NCBI RefSeq assembly: GCF_000429405.1
Contig: NZ_AUBU01000006.1
Location: 124,001 to 188,000 of the forward strand
Source of the DNA: Algoriphagus marincola DSM 16067
Lineage (GTDB): Bacteria; Bacteroidota; Bacteroidia; Cytophagales; Cyclobacteriaceae
Direction: 5' to 3'
Length of the DNA stretch: 64,000 nt
Shown: one piece after another, positions 15,966-24,319 of the stretch
Layout of the letters: each line of letters starts with the position of its first letter
Position numbering within the stretch: position 1 is the stretch's first letter
Notes under the pieces: model-generated
Told to the model about the DNA's origin: nothing
Database searches by the model: none
What the model saw: the letters and a program-made list of their open reading frames with translations, nothing else
Translations under genes and position numbers: made by a program

Positions 15966-16406
15966 ATGAAAAACCTGATTACCAAAATCGCTTTGACCCT
16001 GCTGATAGCTTTGGCAGTGTCACCCATCCTGACCGGATGCAAGTCATCCAGTCTCGTCTCGGTCACCAAGACCGTGCAGCCTGCTTACCCGCTTTTGACA
16101 GCTCCGCTGGAGGTCAATGGGGCATCCGTGATGATCGATATCGAAGATACCGGTCAGCGTAGTGATGCAGCCTACCAGGCAGGACCTGAGGCTATCTCCA
16201 TCATTTACTTTGAGTATGTGAAAGGGGTCAAATTTAAGGTCTTAGAAGACTATTCGGCCATCCCGGAAGGGAAAGTGGCCACTTCGCTAGGACCAGAAGA
16301 GATCTCCGAGTCTAAGAAGGGGGAGAAAGTCATTATCAAATATCCGCTATACTATCCAGACGGATCGAAGACACTCAAATTCAAACCACTCTACACCAGC
16401 AACTGA
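15966..16406 (+). CDS. Phage-encoded lipoprotein, unknown
   Basis: 146 residues with a signal peptide and lipobox LTGC (Cys25), then a mainly beta-strand domain without recognised family. It follows the lysis cassette after 12 nt and precedes the tail-fibre gene by 9 nt. Possible roles include superinfection exclusion or shielding of a receptor after infection, or decoration of the tail; none can be shown from the sequence. Confidence 0.7.
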   Translation: MKNLITKIALTLLIALAVSPILTGCKSSSLVSVTKTVQPAYPLLTAPLEVNGASVMIDIEDTGQRSDAAYQAGPEAISIIYFEYVKGVKFKVLEDYSAIPEGKVATSLGPEEISESKKGEKVIIKYPLYYPDGSKTLKFKPLYTSN

Positions 16407-16415
16407 TCGGATTAG

Positions 16416-18740
16416 ATGGCCTTGACGATTCTTCAGCAGCCGCAGTCGCTGACCTTTGTCGGTAATATCCCCGAGCTAATTGTCCAGACGGACGGGCTCG
16501 GGATGACTGTCAATATCAGCAAAGGCACGACCCTTATCCTTGCCGAATATTACACGGCAGATGATTTGGGGCGTAGCCGGGTACTGCTGCGTGAATTCTT
16601 GGACGAATACCTTCACTTGGATCTTCCTGGTGAAGTGGATCTCTATGAGCAGACCCGCTCATTTGACACCTTTACCGTGGAGATCATCTCCGGAGAATTC
16701 ACCGAGGAAATTACCTTTACGGCCATCAAGGGCGGTTCCTCTACGCTGAATTTGGACTGTGCATCCTTCCTGAAGGAATCCTGGCTCACCTGGCAGCCCC
16801 AAATTAAGAAGGTCAAAGATGTGCAAGTCGAATGGCTGAGCTTCTTTACCCAGCAGGCAGCTTTGGTTAAGATCAAGGGGTATTTCCCTGGAGGGACCTC
16901 TGAGACCAAAACACTGCACAACCTAGCTACAGGTAAGCATTACACGATCAACATGATCTATTCCGATCTTCGGAATGAGTTTGTGGATCAACCCATCTAC
17001 ATCGACGTGTGGGTGGAAAATGACGGAGGAGAGGCCTTTTCGACTTATGTGCAGCGCTATGTGCTTACGGATGAGTTTTTTGAATGGGATGATTTCTTCC
17101 TGTTTAAAAACTCGGTCGGCGGTTTGGATACCATCCGTCTCACGGGTGAGCGTGAGTCTACCAATCCCATCGAAGTCGACGCAGCACTGTTCGATGATGA
17201 ATATGAGCGGGACTATCAGGTCAATCCCCGATTAGCCTTTGAGAAAAACACAGGCTTTTTTCGCAGTCGGGCGGAGCTACTTTGGGCGATGGATTTCTTC
17301 CAGTCAAAGGAAAAGTATTTTCTCCTTGAAGAAGCCTTTACCGAGATCCGGCTGCTCAATCCTGAGTTCAACGCTCCAGAGAATACACTGACAAGTCTGG
17401 AATTCAAATTCAGCTATACCCGCCAGACGATTTACCTCAGTCTTTTTAAAAAAAAAAGTCCCCTCATTGATCCAGTGATCATCGGACCGGGGGATGATGA
17501 TTTTTACCTGCCTCCGAATATTGGCGAATTCCCCCAGCAAAGCGATCCTTCTGGATTGCTTTTCCCAGTGCAAAAGCCCGGTACTCCGGGCTGGTTTTTC
17601 ATAAACTGGGAAAACATTCTGGCGGATATTTTGGAGAATATCCCTTCCGGGAATCACAACGAGTTGGCCGGCCTACAGGGAGGAGATTCTCCAGAAGGAG
17701 AATACTTTCACCTAACCGCTGAGGAGCTGCAGAAGGTGAAGGATCTTCAAGATCCTGCTCCTGTGGATGGTGTTTCGCAGACCGGCACGGTCTCATTCAA
17801 CAGTCCGACTGATGTGGATGTGGATGGATGGAAGTGGATTATCGGAGGTGTCGAGTATGTCGGCGGCGAAAAAAACCTGCCAAGCATCACCGGGACGCCT
17901 TCTGATTACAGCCGTATTGACTATGCGGTAGGCGATGTGAATGGCGATGTGATCTGGGTAACTGGCCCTGAAGATCCTGATCAGCTCATTGATCCTGCTA
18001 TCCCGGCAGGTACTATCCTACTTGCTCGGGTGATTCGTACTCCGTCTGGTGACAACACTCCAGAAGTCACTCCGGAGGATCTCAGCGACTTCGTCTCCAA
18101 ATCGGCCACCGGTACCGAGATCATGCAAGGGAGTCTGGCTATCGGATCCCTATCCGATCCAGACAATCCATCCAACCTGATTCAGGTAGATACCAATGGA
18201 AAGATCATCATCGTACGAGCGGACCGATACGGTTCCTTTGCAACACGAAACTTGGCTGTAGGATTCTCCCGTCTTGCCCGAATCAATACGGTAGTATCCG
18301 GAGGCCCTGCGATTCGTGACTATCAGTTCAAACTTGATGTGCTGGCCACCTTGGATGGGGATGTCACACAGCGAGGGGAGCTGTATTGTGCCTTGATTAA
18401 TGACGGCACGGGCGCTTATGTAAGTAGTGTACTAGAAGTATCCGGATCTCTTGATCCGGCAGTTTTTACTTTAGTGAAAGTCTCTGCCACAGAATACGAT
18501 CTGTTTTATCAGCATCTTGATTCAAAGGCTATTCTTATTTACAGACCATTTGCTCTAGGTCCAGCTGATAGATATTTATTCTATCGGAGAGAGGCAATTA
18601 TTCCAAGCCTTCCTCCTGGAGACCAGTATTATTTTAGCCTCTTCATTTGTCCTTTCGATATCGATGGAGGATCTGCAAATTCGGTCTATCTAACAAGTCA
18701 AATCATTGATGGGGGCAATGCCCAATCCTTTCAGCCATGA
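16416..18740 (+). CDS. Phage tail protein with fibre-like C-terminus
   Basis: 774 residues. The first 350 are beta-rich and resemble a tail-tip or baseplate upper protein. From about 415 the segment HNELAGLQGGDSPEGEYFHL follows the recurrent tail-fibre linker of many Bacteroidota phages (a short HxxLxGLQGG...EYxHLT motif). The C-terminal third looks like a fibre or carbohydrate-binding domain. It probably joins the tail tip to the receptor-binding proteins coded next. Its stop overlaps the next gene's ATG (ATGA). Confidence 0.75.
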   Translation: MALTILQQPQSLTFVGNIPELIVQTDGLGMTVNISKGTTLILAEYYTADDLGRSRVLLREFLDEYLHLDLPGEVDLYEQTRSFDTFTVEIISGEFTEEITFTAIKGGSSTLNLDCASFLKESWLTWQPQIKKVKDVQVEWLSFFTQQAALVKIKGYFPGGTSETKTLHNLATGKHYTINMIYSDLRNEFVDQPIYIDVWVENDGGEAFSTYVQRYVLTDEFFEWDDFFLFKNSVGGLDTIRLTGERESTNPIEVDAALFDDEYERDYQVNPRLAFEKNTGFFRSRAELLWAMDFFQSKEKYFLLEEAFTEIRLLNPEFNAPENTLTSLEFKFSYTRQTIYLSLFKKKSPLIDPVIIGPGDDDFYLPPNIGEFPQQSDPSGLLFPVQKPGTPGWFFINWENILADILENIPSGNHNELAGLQGGDSPEGEYFHLTAEELQKVKDLQDPAPVDGVSQTGTVSFNSPTDVDVDGWKWIIGGVEYVGGEKNLPSITGTPSDYSRIDYAVGDVNGDVIWVTGPEDPDQLIDPAIPAGTILLARVIRTPSGDNTPEVTPEDLSDFVSKSATGTEIMQGSLAIGSLSDPDNPSNLIQVDTNGKIIIVRADRYGSFATRNLAVGFSRLARINTVVSGGPAIRDYQFKLDVLATLDGDVTQRGELYCALINDGTGAYVSSVLEVSGSLDPAVFTLVKVSATEYDLFYQHLDSKAILIYRPFALGPADRYLFYRREAIIPSLPPGDQYYFSLFICPFDIDGGSANSVYLTSQIIDGGNAQSFQP

Positions 18741-19327
18741 GTCACAGAATAAAACTTAGAAGAGACCGGAAATCATTCTGGGAATCGGGAGATCCAATCT
18801 TGGCAGCTGGGGAAATAGCATATCTCCAAGCTAGTAAGGAGTTGAAAGTAGGAGATGGGATAACACCATTCAGTCAGTTGCCTAAGTACATCAATGAAGA
18901 AATCCACTACCTAGTCAAAGAGGCGGATCAGGAAATGATACTAAATGCAGTATTGACTCCGGATGCAGAATTGACTTCTCCTATTCTATCTGCCAATTCT
19001 ATTTATCGAGTTGAAATACAGCTTATGACATCTGGAAGATCAACAGGCGGATTTCGATTCCAAGTACAGAGATCCGGGCTGAGCGATGCAGAATTTAACT
19101 ATGCAGGGGATCTTGATAATAATGGTGCGATCACGCTGGATTTTGGATCAACAATAAGCATAAATATTTCATCCACAAGAAGGCTAGGATACTTTGTCGG
19201 GCTGCTCCATGTCAAATCAGATCCTGGATCTCTCATTTTGAGTTGGTCCCAAACAACAGCAAGCGACGTATCTCCTCTCACTACACTACACGCAGGTTCC
19301 AATATGATTTTAAGAAAAATAAACTAA
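18737..19327 (+). CDS. Receptor-binding protein with Mtd-type N-terminus, short paralogue
   Basis: 196 residues. The N-terminal 50 residues (MSHRIKLRRDRKSFWESGDP, then ELKVGDGITPFSQLP) match the N-terminal domain of major tropism determinant-like tail proteins, where the GDGxTPxSxLP turn attaches the protein to the tail. The remaining 145 residues form a small beta-rich head. It is a shorter paralogue of the next gene, which starts 7 nt downstream with the same MSHRIxLRRD opening. Two adjacent genes with one attachment domain suggest alternative or paired receptor binders. Confidence 0.75.
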   Translation: MSHRIKLRRDRKSFWESGDPILAAGEIAYLQASKELKVGDGITPFSQLPKYINEEIHYLVKEADQEMILNAVLTPDAELTSPILSANSIYRVEIQLMTSGRSTGGFRFQVQRSGLSDAEFNYAGDLDNNGAITLDFGSTISINISSTRRLGYFVGLLHVKSDPGSLILSWSQTTASDVSPLTTLHAGSNMILRKIN

Positions 19328-19334
19328 TACCATT

Positions 19335-21227
19335 ATGTCACACAGAATCCAACTAAGAAGAGACAAAGCGGCCTTTTGGGCCCAAGCAGATCCGGTACTA
19401 GCACAAGGCGAACTAGCCTGGTCCACCGATACCGGAGAATTGAAAATTGGGGATGGAACTACTCCTTGGAGCGAGCTACCAAATATCTTAGCTGGCAATA
19501 ATCAATCTCCATCTGATGGGATTGTTTTCAAAGACCCATTGGAGGATAACTGGGTTTTTGAACATCCTTATCCGGCAAGCACAGAAAGCTCCGGAGGTCC
19601 AGCCAGCGGAGGAATTTCCTTTGATGATTCAGATCCGGAGAATGTCACCGAAATTCAAATCTCAAAAGAATTCGCTGGCCAGATTGGATCTGATGCGACA
19701 GAGATTGTGACATATTTTTCAATTCACAATATCATTGCAGTCCACGACCTCACTAGAGGCGGAGTTGCTCTCTTTTTGGTAAACAGCGGGCTAGAAGATC
19801 GAGCAGGCCATCTGATGCTTTATGTGGACTTCATAGGGCATCAAGAAAACAATCCCTTGGGCACGCTTGACGGAACCACAGGAGCGATTGATATTACTCT
19901 GGGGATGGCTTACAGAGTTCAAAATGGAGTCCGAGTTTGGCAAAGAGCATTTGTAGATTTTCCATTTTGGGATAATATGTCTGAGTATGAGCCAAATACT
20001 TTCTACTATGTGAATCATGAGGCAGGTGACGACGATGAGTATGAATACAGACAGCTATTTTTCTCGGCAGATGGACTGGAGGCAACATCAATTACACCGC
20101 AAATTTCTCAAGATACGTTAATTATCAAAATGCGGGGTGATACTGAGAATGAGGAGCCAGAGGACGTATATTACAATGAAGATTCGGATAGAGCTGCTGC
20201 ACTTAAAGCTATTATCAAAAGTTCCGATGGCTTTTATAAAACCGCTATTGATTTAGGAGGATCTCCTCAAAACAGCATCCTTTTCAAACATGGAGGAGCC
20301 ATTGAAGAATCAAGAGTGATATTTGCATTCACAGGATCAGCAGCTGCTCAATCTGAGACTTTTCCTGAAATATTTGTCCACAACAGTACATCAACAAATA
20401 ATAGACTGGATCGAGAATGGATGGACAACTTGGAATTTGCCTTTATAAACAAGTCAGACTCCACAGTTATTTTGGATCCGGCAAATGCCGGGATCGCTGA
20501 TCTTCCTTCTGTAGCTTATGTATCTATCACATTTGACAAGGTTTACACCTTGCTGCCAGGGGAATTTGTTCTACTCAGATACGATCATGATTCTGAAATA
20601 TTCAGACAAGAGAAGCAAGCTGGGGGAAATGGAATTTCACAAGCAGATCTCGATAACGCAGTAGCTCCACTAGCCGTGATCCCCAAGCCGCTTTCTGTCC
20701 CTATCGGGTTCCCTGCGGAGGTCACTCATACAGGGACAGGGTGGGAGCCTTTCTCCCAGCTGGGAGCGATCCCTGCAGATGTAGTGACTCAGATCAATGC
20801 AGGGACTTCCATGGTGCTTGAGATCAACTTGGATTACTATATTAAGCCTAACGGCACTCAGCCTTTGGTCAGGCTAAAAATGGGCAATATCGAGGTAAAA
20901 CTTCCATCAGGAAATATTCCGGGAGTGGATTCGTTCCTGTACTTCCATGGCATGGTAACGCTCTTTATCAGCAAGCCTGGGGCTGATTTACAGATCAAAG
21001 CGATGACTCGATTCCGTTCCTATGAATCATTTGCCGGAGGAGCCCTGCAGGATGATTTGGTTTACTTCCCTGGAGACTACCTGGGCAATGACGATTATAC
21101 TTCCACGGGAGGACTGGCTACTGATGGAGCTTGGAATGCGACTGATCCCTGGATCCAGTTCAATGCAGATCTTGGAATCAAGGCCGGCTTGGAAAAAGTA
21201 TCCGGGCAGTATGCCTTGGCATTCTAA
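19335..21227 (+). CDS. Receptor-binding protein with Mtd-type N-terminus, long paralogue
   Basis: 630 residues beginning MSHRIQLRRDKAAFWAQADP followed by GELKIGDGTTPWSELP, a textbook Mtd-type N-terminal domain. The long remainder is beta-rich with several Gly/Ser linkers, fitting a receptor-binding fibre; near residue 435 a linker (GNGISQADLDNAVAPLAV) separates two parts. It is the last tail gene and is closed by a strong terminator at 21234. No reverse transcriptase or template repeat is seen, so diversification by a retroelement is not supported here. Confidence 0.78.
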   Translation: MSHRIQLRRDKAAFWAQADPVLAQGELAWSTDTGELKIGDGTTPWSELPNILAGNNQSPSDGIVFKDPLEDNWVFEHPYPASTESSGGPASGGISFDDSDPENVTEIQISKEFAGQIGSDATEIVTYFSIHNIIAVHDLTRGGVALFLVNSGLEDRAGHLMLYVDFIGHQENNPLGTLDGTTGAIDITLGMAYRVQNGVRVWQRAFVDFPFWDNMSEYEPNTFYYVNHEAGDDDEYEYRQLFFSADGLEATSITPQISQDTLIIKMRGDTENEEPEDVYYNEDSDRAAALKAIIKSSDGFYKTAIDLGGSPQNSILFKHGGAIEESRVIFAFTGSAAAQSETFPEIFVHNSTSTNNRLDREWMDNLEFAFINKSDSTVILDPANAGIADLPSVAYVSITFDKVYTLLPGEFVLLRYDHDSEIFRQEKQAGGNGISQADLDNAVAPLAVIPKPLSVPIGFPAEVTHTGTGWEPFSQLGAIPADVVTQINAGTSMVLEINLDYYIKPNGTQPLVRLKMGNIEVKLPSGNIPGVDSFLYFHGMVTLFISKPGADLQIKAMTRFRSYESFAGGALQDDLVYFPGDYLGNDDYTSTGGLATDGAWNATDPWIQFNADLGIKAGLEKVSGQYALAF

Positions 21228-21233
21228 AAAGTG

Positions 21234-21258
21234 AAATCGGCTCTCGGGCCGATTTTTT
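21234..21258 (+). terminator. Rho-independent terminator of the tail operon
   Basis: AAATCGGC (21234-21241) pairs with GCCGATTT (21248-21255) across TCTCGG, with T residues continuing to 21258. It lies 6 nt after the long receptor-binding gene and ends late transcription before the accessory zone. Confidence 0.85.
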
Positions 21259-21328
21259 CGTTTTGGAAAATAAGTATTAATTGATCTAAACGATAAATAA
21301 TAGTTAAAATTTTCTCTTATTTTGTGCC

Positions 21329-21988
21329 ATGAATTTATTAAAATACATCCTTCTATTTACAGTAATTATCTCTTTTTCATCTTGTGAGAAAAAACAGGAG
21401 ACCTTGTCACCAACTTTCGAATATGAATTATCGAAAGAAAAATCTGACTCAATAAAAAAATTTGCAGAAGAAATAATTGAATTATCTAAGAAAAGAGCTG
21501 TTGATTATGCCATTCAATTTTCGGGCTCTAAAGAAATTTCGCCGAATATTTTTTTTAAACAAGCTGAAAATATCGAAATAACTAATTTGGATATAGTAAA
21601 TCGATCTGTCTCTTCTCATTCAAGAAATATTCTTAGGGAGATATCAATAAGAAATTTGAATAAAGAAGATGTAAGGGAAGTCTTATTTGATTATGAAAAG
21701 TACGCAACAAACGGAAACCTAAAATCTTCTGGAAGCTTCATTGTTGATAAGTTCAGTGAAATAGGATTAGTTGACTTTGGGGTTTCACATTTCTATAGGC
21801 TAAAATCTGGTCGAACGGAAAGTATAAGTACTGATATAATCAAGGATTTTCCTGAATTTAGAGAAGGTGAAACTTTAATATTAAAAATCAATTCAATTAA
21901 GATAATAGACGAAGAGGCCTTAAAAAAACAACGTGAAGAGAGAGAAAGAAGGAGGTTAGATTATTTTAACGGTGACGAATTCTTTTGA
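21329..21988 (+). CDS. AT-rich phage-borne lipoprotein, unknown
   Basis: 219 residues with a signal peptide and lipobox FSSC (Cys19). The mature part is charged, with Lys/Glu-rich ends (ALKKQREERERRRLDYF). The gene is visibly more AT-rich than the tail genes before it, a common sign of a separately acquired moron. It stands alone after a terminator, with its own likely promoter in the AT-rich 21260-21328. I do not recognise the family. Surface lipoproteins in this prophage position can change host susceptibility or physiology, but this is inference. Confidence 0.7.
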   Translation: MNLLKYILLFTVIISFSSCEKKQETLSPTFEYELSKEKSDSIKKFAEEIIELSKKRAVDYAIQFSGSKEISPNIFFKQAENIEITNLDIVNRSVSSHSRNILREISIRNLNKEDVREVLFDYEKYATNGNLKSSGSFIVDKFSEIGLVDFGVSHFYRLKSGRTESISTDIIKDFPEFREGETLILKINSIKIIDEEALKKQREERERRRLDYFNGDEFF

Positions 21989-22009
21989 TTGGAATAGATT
22001 AAACTGCCG

Positions 22010-22261
22010 TTATATCTTTAGTTTTTTATTTTTAAGTTCCCTCAAGCATTCCTGAAGCTTGATTTCATTCCCCTTGTCAAGATAAGAAATTGCTGCCAGA
22101 CATAGTTCTTTTAGTTGACGACCCTTAGCCAAGCGTTCATAAGGAAGCTTTTGATTCGTCAGTCCTATCTTTCGAATCTTCATCCTGATTCGCTCTTCAA
22201 GCTTCACTAGCTCCGCCCTTAGCTGCTCTTCTTCGATTGTCAATCTCCTTGTCAAAGTCAT
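22010..22261 (-). CDS. Small coiled-coil protein, unknown
   Basis: 83 residues, strongly helical and charged (LTIEEEQLRAELVKLEERIR), probably a short coiled coil. It is on the minus strand, convergent with the lipoprotein gene and 22 nt from its end. No family is recognised; small regulators or toxin-neutralising proteins are possible. The reading frame is open, and its charge pattern favours a real product. Confidence 0.55.
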   Translation of the reverse strand: MTLTRRLTIEEEQLRAELVKLEERIRMKIRKIGLTNQKLPYERLAKGRQLKELCLAAISYLDKGNEIKLQECLRELKNKKLKI

Positions 22262-22406
22262 GGATACATAATAAACAATTCTTTTAATGTGAATAGCAAA
22301 AATCTATTAACTAACTGAAAACTACCCAGTTTATGGGATTTTTTACAGAGTTTTTTAGTCGAAATTTGGAGGTTCTTTTTTGTTAAACTAAACCATTTCA
22401 TCCCCT

Positions 22407-22625
22407 ATGAAAAATGATGAGCAACTGGTGAAGGCAGTTAAAAACTTCTTTGAACTTAACTCACATCTATGCCACGAAGCGATGATGCTAGAACTATCAT
22501 GCATCCGTGACATGATTCCACAGATCGCATGTAAATGCCATCCACATGAGGATCTTCAGATCACTTATCATCTAGTGGACACTTTAATTCAATTTATACA
22601 CGATTGCAAGGAAATACCAGCCTAG
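22407..22625 (+). CDS. Small helical protein with Cys/His pattern, unknown
   Basis: 72 residues: MKNDEQLVKAVKNFFELNSH followed by helices containing LCHEAMMLELSCIRDMIPQI and ACKCHPHEDL. The Cys and His residues (CH, C, CKCHPH) could bind a metal, though the spacing does not match a known finger. It lies between the coiled-coil protein and the integrase, with a hairpin after its stop. No family is recognised. Confidence 0.5.
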   Translation: MKNDEQLVKAVKNFFELNSHLCHEAMMLELSCIRDMIPQIACKCHPHEDLQITYHLVDTLIQFIHDCKEIPA

Positions 22626-22631
22626 GAATCT

Positions 22632-22671
22632 AAGAGCCTGATCTTTTCTAATTTATTGGATCAGGTCTCTT
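22632..22671. terminator. Bidirectional terminator between accessory gene and integrase
   Basis: AAGAGCCTGATC (22632-22643) pairs with GATCAGGTCTCTT (22659-22671) with one bulged T, and U-rich sequence follows on both strands. It serves the plus-strand small gene and the minus-strand integrase, whose stop overlaps its right edge. Confidence 0.7.
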
Positions 22672-23824
22672 ATTTTAACTTTTTCATCTCCTCCCTTAAT
22701 CTAGCTTCATCCACATGGGTATATTCCAGTGTAGTCTGTATCTTCTCATGCCCCATCAGCTCTTTTACCACCTCGACCCCTATTCCTTTTCGTAGCGATT
22801 CTGTCGCAAATGTATGTCTGGCGACGTGTGTAGTGAGGTTTTTCCGGATACCACAGATCTCAGCGATATCCTTCAGGGTCCGGTTGGTTACCTGCTCTGT
22901 GACAGTATTGAATAGCTTCCCCTTTTCATTATGAATTAGCCGAAAATGCTCCTCGATCAGCGGTATCTTAACGAGCTTTTCTCTTCTTCTGGTTTTGAAA
23001 GGGACAAATACCAGCATGTCGCCGAGAATATTTTTCCAAGATACGCGCTGCACATCTGAAAATCGCAGTCCTGTGATGCAGGAAAATAGGAAATGGCCTA
23101 GAATCCTGACGTGATGATCAGGCGTGCTGGATTTCCAATAGTACTTTTTCAATGCCTGCAGCTCTTCCGGTGCCAAATAGGTCTTTCGGTTTTCATATTT
23201 GGGCATGGTGTACTTGGAGATACTCTCCAGGTTGACCGAGATCCCAGCCTGATCAGCCCTCCTTGCATAGGTGGTCAGCGTTTTGATTACCCTCCAGGCT
23301 GATGATATCCTGATTCCCCCTTTGGTAGTGAGCCAGGCCTGCAGGCTTTCGAGAAAATCTTTGTTGATCAAGCTGAAGGGAATTTCAGACTTGAATTTTC
23401 GGATCTTGTTAAGCGAACTGAGATCATTTCTATAGGTCTGATTTGCGATTTTGAAGGCAGCATACCGATCCTTCACGTCCTGTTCAGCCCAAACGAGGAA
23501 ATCTTTTTTAGCCCCATAGCGGCGATATTCTTTTTGAAACTGCTCAATGGTCAGATTCATATCCGAGTGTCGATAGAACATGAATATCTCATTGATCTTG
23601 GCCATTTCTTTATCGGCCTCCATGTTGAGGTCGTTTGCGAGCTGATCCCCACGATACCTGGGCAGGAACTTTCCCCTAGAATTATCAAAAAATCCAACCG
23701 GCCAGGAGACCTTCAAAGGCACAGTAGTTCGCTTGGATTCGATAATTACCTGAAGATAAACAGAGGCTTCCCCTGACTTATTTGCCCGATCAAAACGGAT
23801 TCGGCATGAAACAGAAGCTCTCAT
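22670..23824 (-). CDS. Tyrosine recombinase, phage integrase
   Basis: 384 residues from ATG 23824. It shows the Bacteroidota integrase layout: arm-binding N-terminus (RIRFDRANKSGEASVYLQVI), SAM-like core-binding domain, and C-terminal catalytic domain with Arg in CITGLRFSDVQ, HxxR in THVARHTFATE, His in LMGHEKI and the nucleophile Tyr in TTLEYTHV. It integrates and excises the prophage. The open frame extends to 24010 across tRNA-Leu, and an ATG at 23899 is possible, but a terminator-like hairpin at 23861-23880 lies between 23824 and those starts, so 23824 is preferred. It is transcribed toward the prophage interior. Confidence 0.9.
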   Translation of the reverse strand: MRASVSCRIRFDRANKSGEASVYLQVIIESKRTTVPLKVSWPVGFFDNSRGKFLPRYRGDQLANDLNMEADKEMAKINEIFMFYRHSDMNLTIEQFQKEYRRYGAKKDFLVWAEQDVKDRYAAFKIANQTYRNDLSSLNKIRKFKSEIPFSLINKDFLESLQAWLTTKGGIRISSAWRVIKTLTTYARRADQAGISVNLESISKYTMPKYENRKTYLAPEELQALKKYYWKSSTPDHHVRILGHFLFSCITGLRFSDVQRVSWKNILGDMLVFVPFKTRRREKLVKIPLIEEHFRLIHNEKGKLFNTVTEQVTNRTLKDIAEICGIRKNLTTHVARHTFATESLRKGIGVEVVKELMGHEKIQTTLEYTHVDEARLREEMKKLK

Positions 23825-23836
23825 GCCCGGGGCAAG

Positions 23837-23921
23837 TTTTGTGTGAAAAATTGGAGAAAAGCGGGGTTTTGAAACCCCGCTAATAGTTGATTTTGGCATG
23901 CTGGTGAAATTTTGTGTGAAA
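23837..23921. repeat. Direct repeats flanking a hairpin upstream of integrase
   Basis: TTTTGTGTGAAA occurs at 23837-23848 and 23910-23921, 73 bp apart. Such direct repeats between an integrase and its att site are commonly arm-type integrase binding sites, which is the inference here. The hairpin at 23861-23880 lies between the two copies. Confidence 0.5.
23861..23880 (-). terminator. Hairpin terminator downstream of tRNA-Leu
   Basis: GCGGGGTTT (23861-23869) and AAACCCCGC (23872-23880) form a perfect 9-bp inverted repeat, and on the minus strand it is followed by TTTT. It could end the tRNA transcript and insulate the integrase, whose start codon lies 37 nt further along the minus strand. 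It is on the phage side of the integration point. Confidence 0.6.
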
Positions 23922-23969
23922 CAAAAATCACCGCATACATCACAGATGGCCCGATTTCTCGGGTAATTG

Positions 23970-24053
23970 TACCAGGAGCGGGAATCGAACCCGCACGGCC
24001 TAAAGGCCACAAGATTTTAAGTCTTGCGTGTCTACCTATTCCACCATCCCGGC
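23970..24053 (-). tRNA. tRNA-Leu (anticodon TAA)
   Basis: The minus strand reads GCCGGGATGGTGGAATAGGT at the 5' end, with anticodon loop CTTAAAA giving anticodon UAA, a long variable arm (GTGGCCTTTAGGCCG), and TPsiC loop GGTTCGATTCC. The acceptor stem GCCGGGA pairs with TCCTGGT, including two G-U pairs. CCA is not encoded. The 3' end faces the prophage, making it the probable attachment site; the tRNA remains intact. Confidence 0.93.
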
Positions 24054-24122
24054 TTGCTCTATCTTGCAATAGAGAATTATCATGGTCTTGAAACAAGAAA
24101 GCCCTTGAATCAAGGGCTTTTG

Positions 24123-24195
<73 letters not shown>

Positions 24196-24319
24196 TTTTT
24201 TGAATGCTAACCCTTTCGATTAGCCGATTGTGGATGCAAAGGTACGCCTACTTACGATTTTTGCAATATTCAAGAGTGGAATTTTTTTTGAAAAATCGAA
24301 AAATTCAATCTCCGATTCC

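Larger units (their letters stand above)
1..23970. mobile_element. Prophage, siphovirus-like, right-hand part (left end outside window)
   Basis: Contiguous phage genes run from a portal protein through a tape measure, tail proteins, a lysis cassette and receptor-binding proteins to a tyrosine integrase that ends the block. The integrase lies just downstream of the 3' end of tRNA-Leu, the usual layout for integration into a tRNA gene, so the right junction is inferred to lie at or inside the tRNA 3' part (about 23970-23990). No terminase or major capsid gene is seen; they are expected to the left of position 1. A 1403-residue tape measure and no sheath-like protein suggest a long non-contractile tail. 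The exact att core cannot be defined without the left end. Confidence 0.9.

Noticed and set aside
18737..21227. Diversity-generating retroelement suggested by Mtd-type proteins
   Set aside because: No reverse transcriptase, accessory gene or template/variable repeat pair is seen in the window. The Mtd-type similarity is limited to the N-terminal tail-attachment domain, which occurs widely without a retroelement.
23825..24010. Longer integrase start
   Set aside because: The extra codons read through a terminator-like hairpin and into tRNA-Leu, so they are unlikely to be translated.
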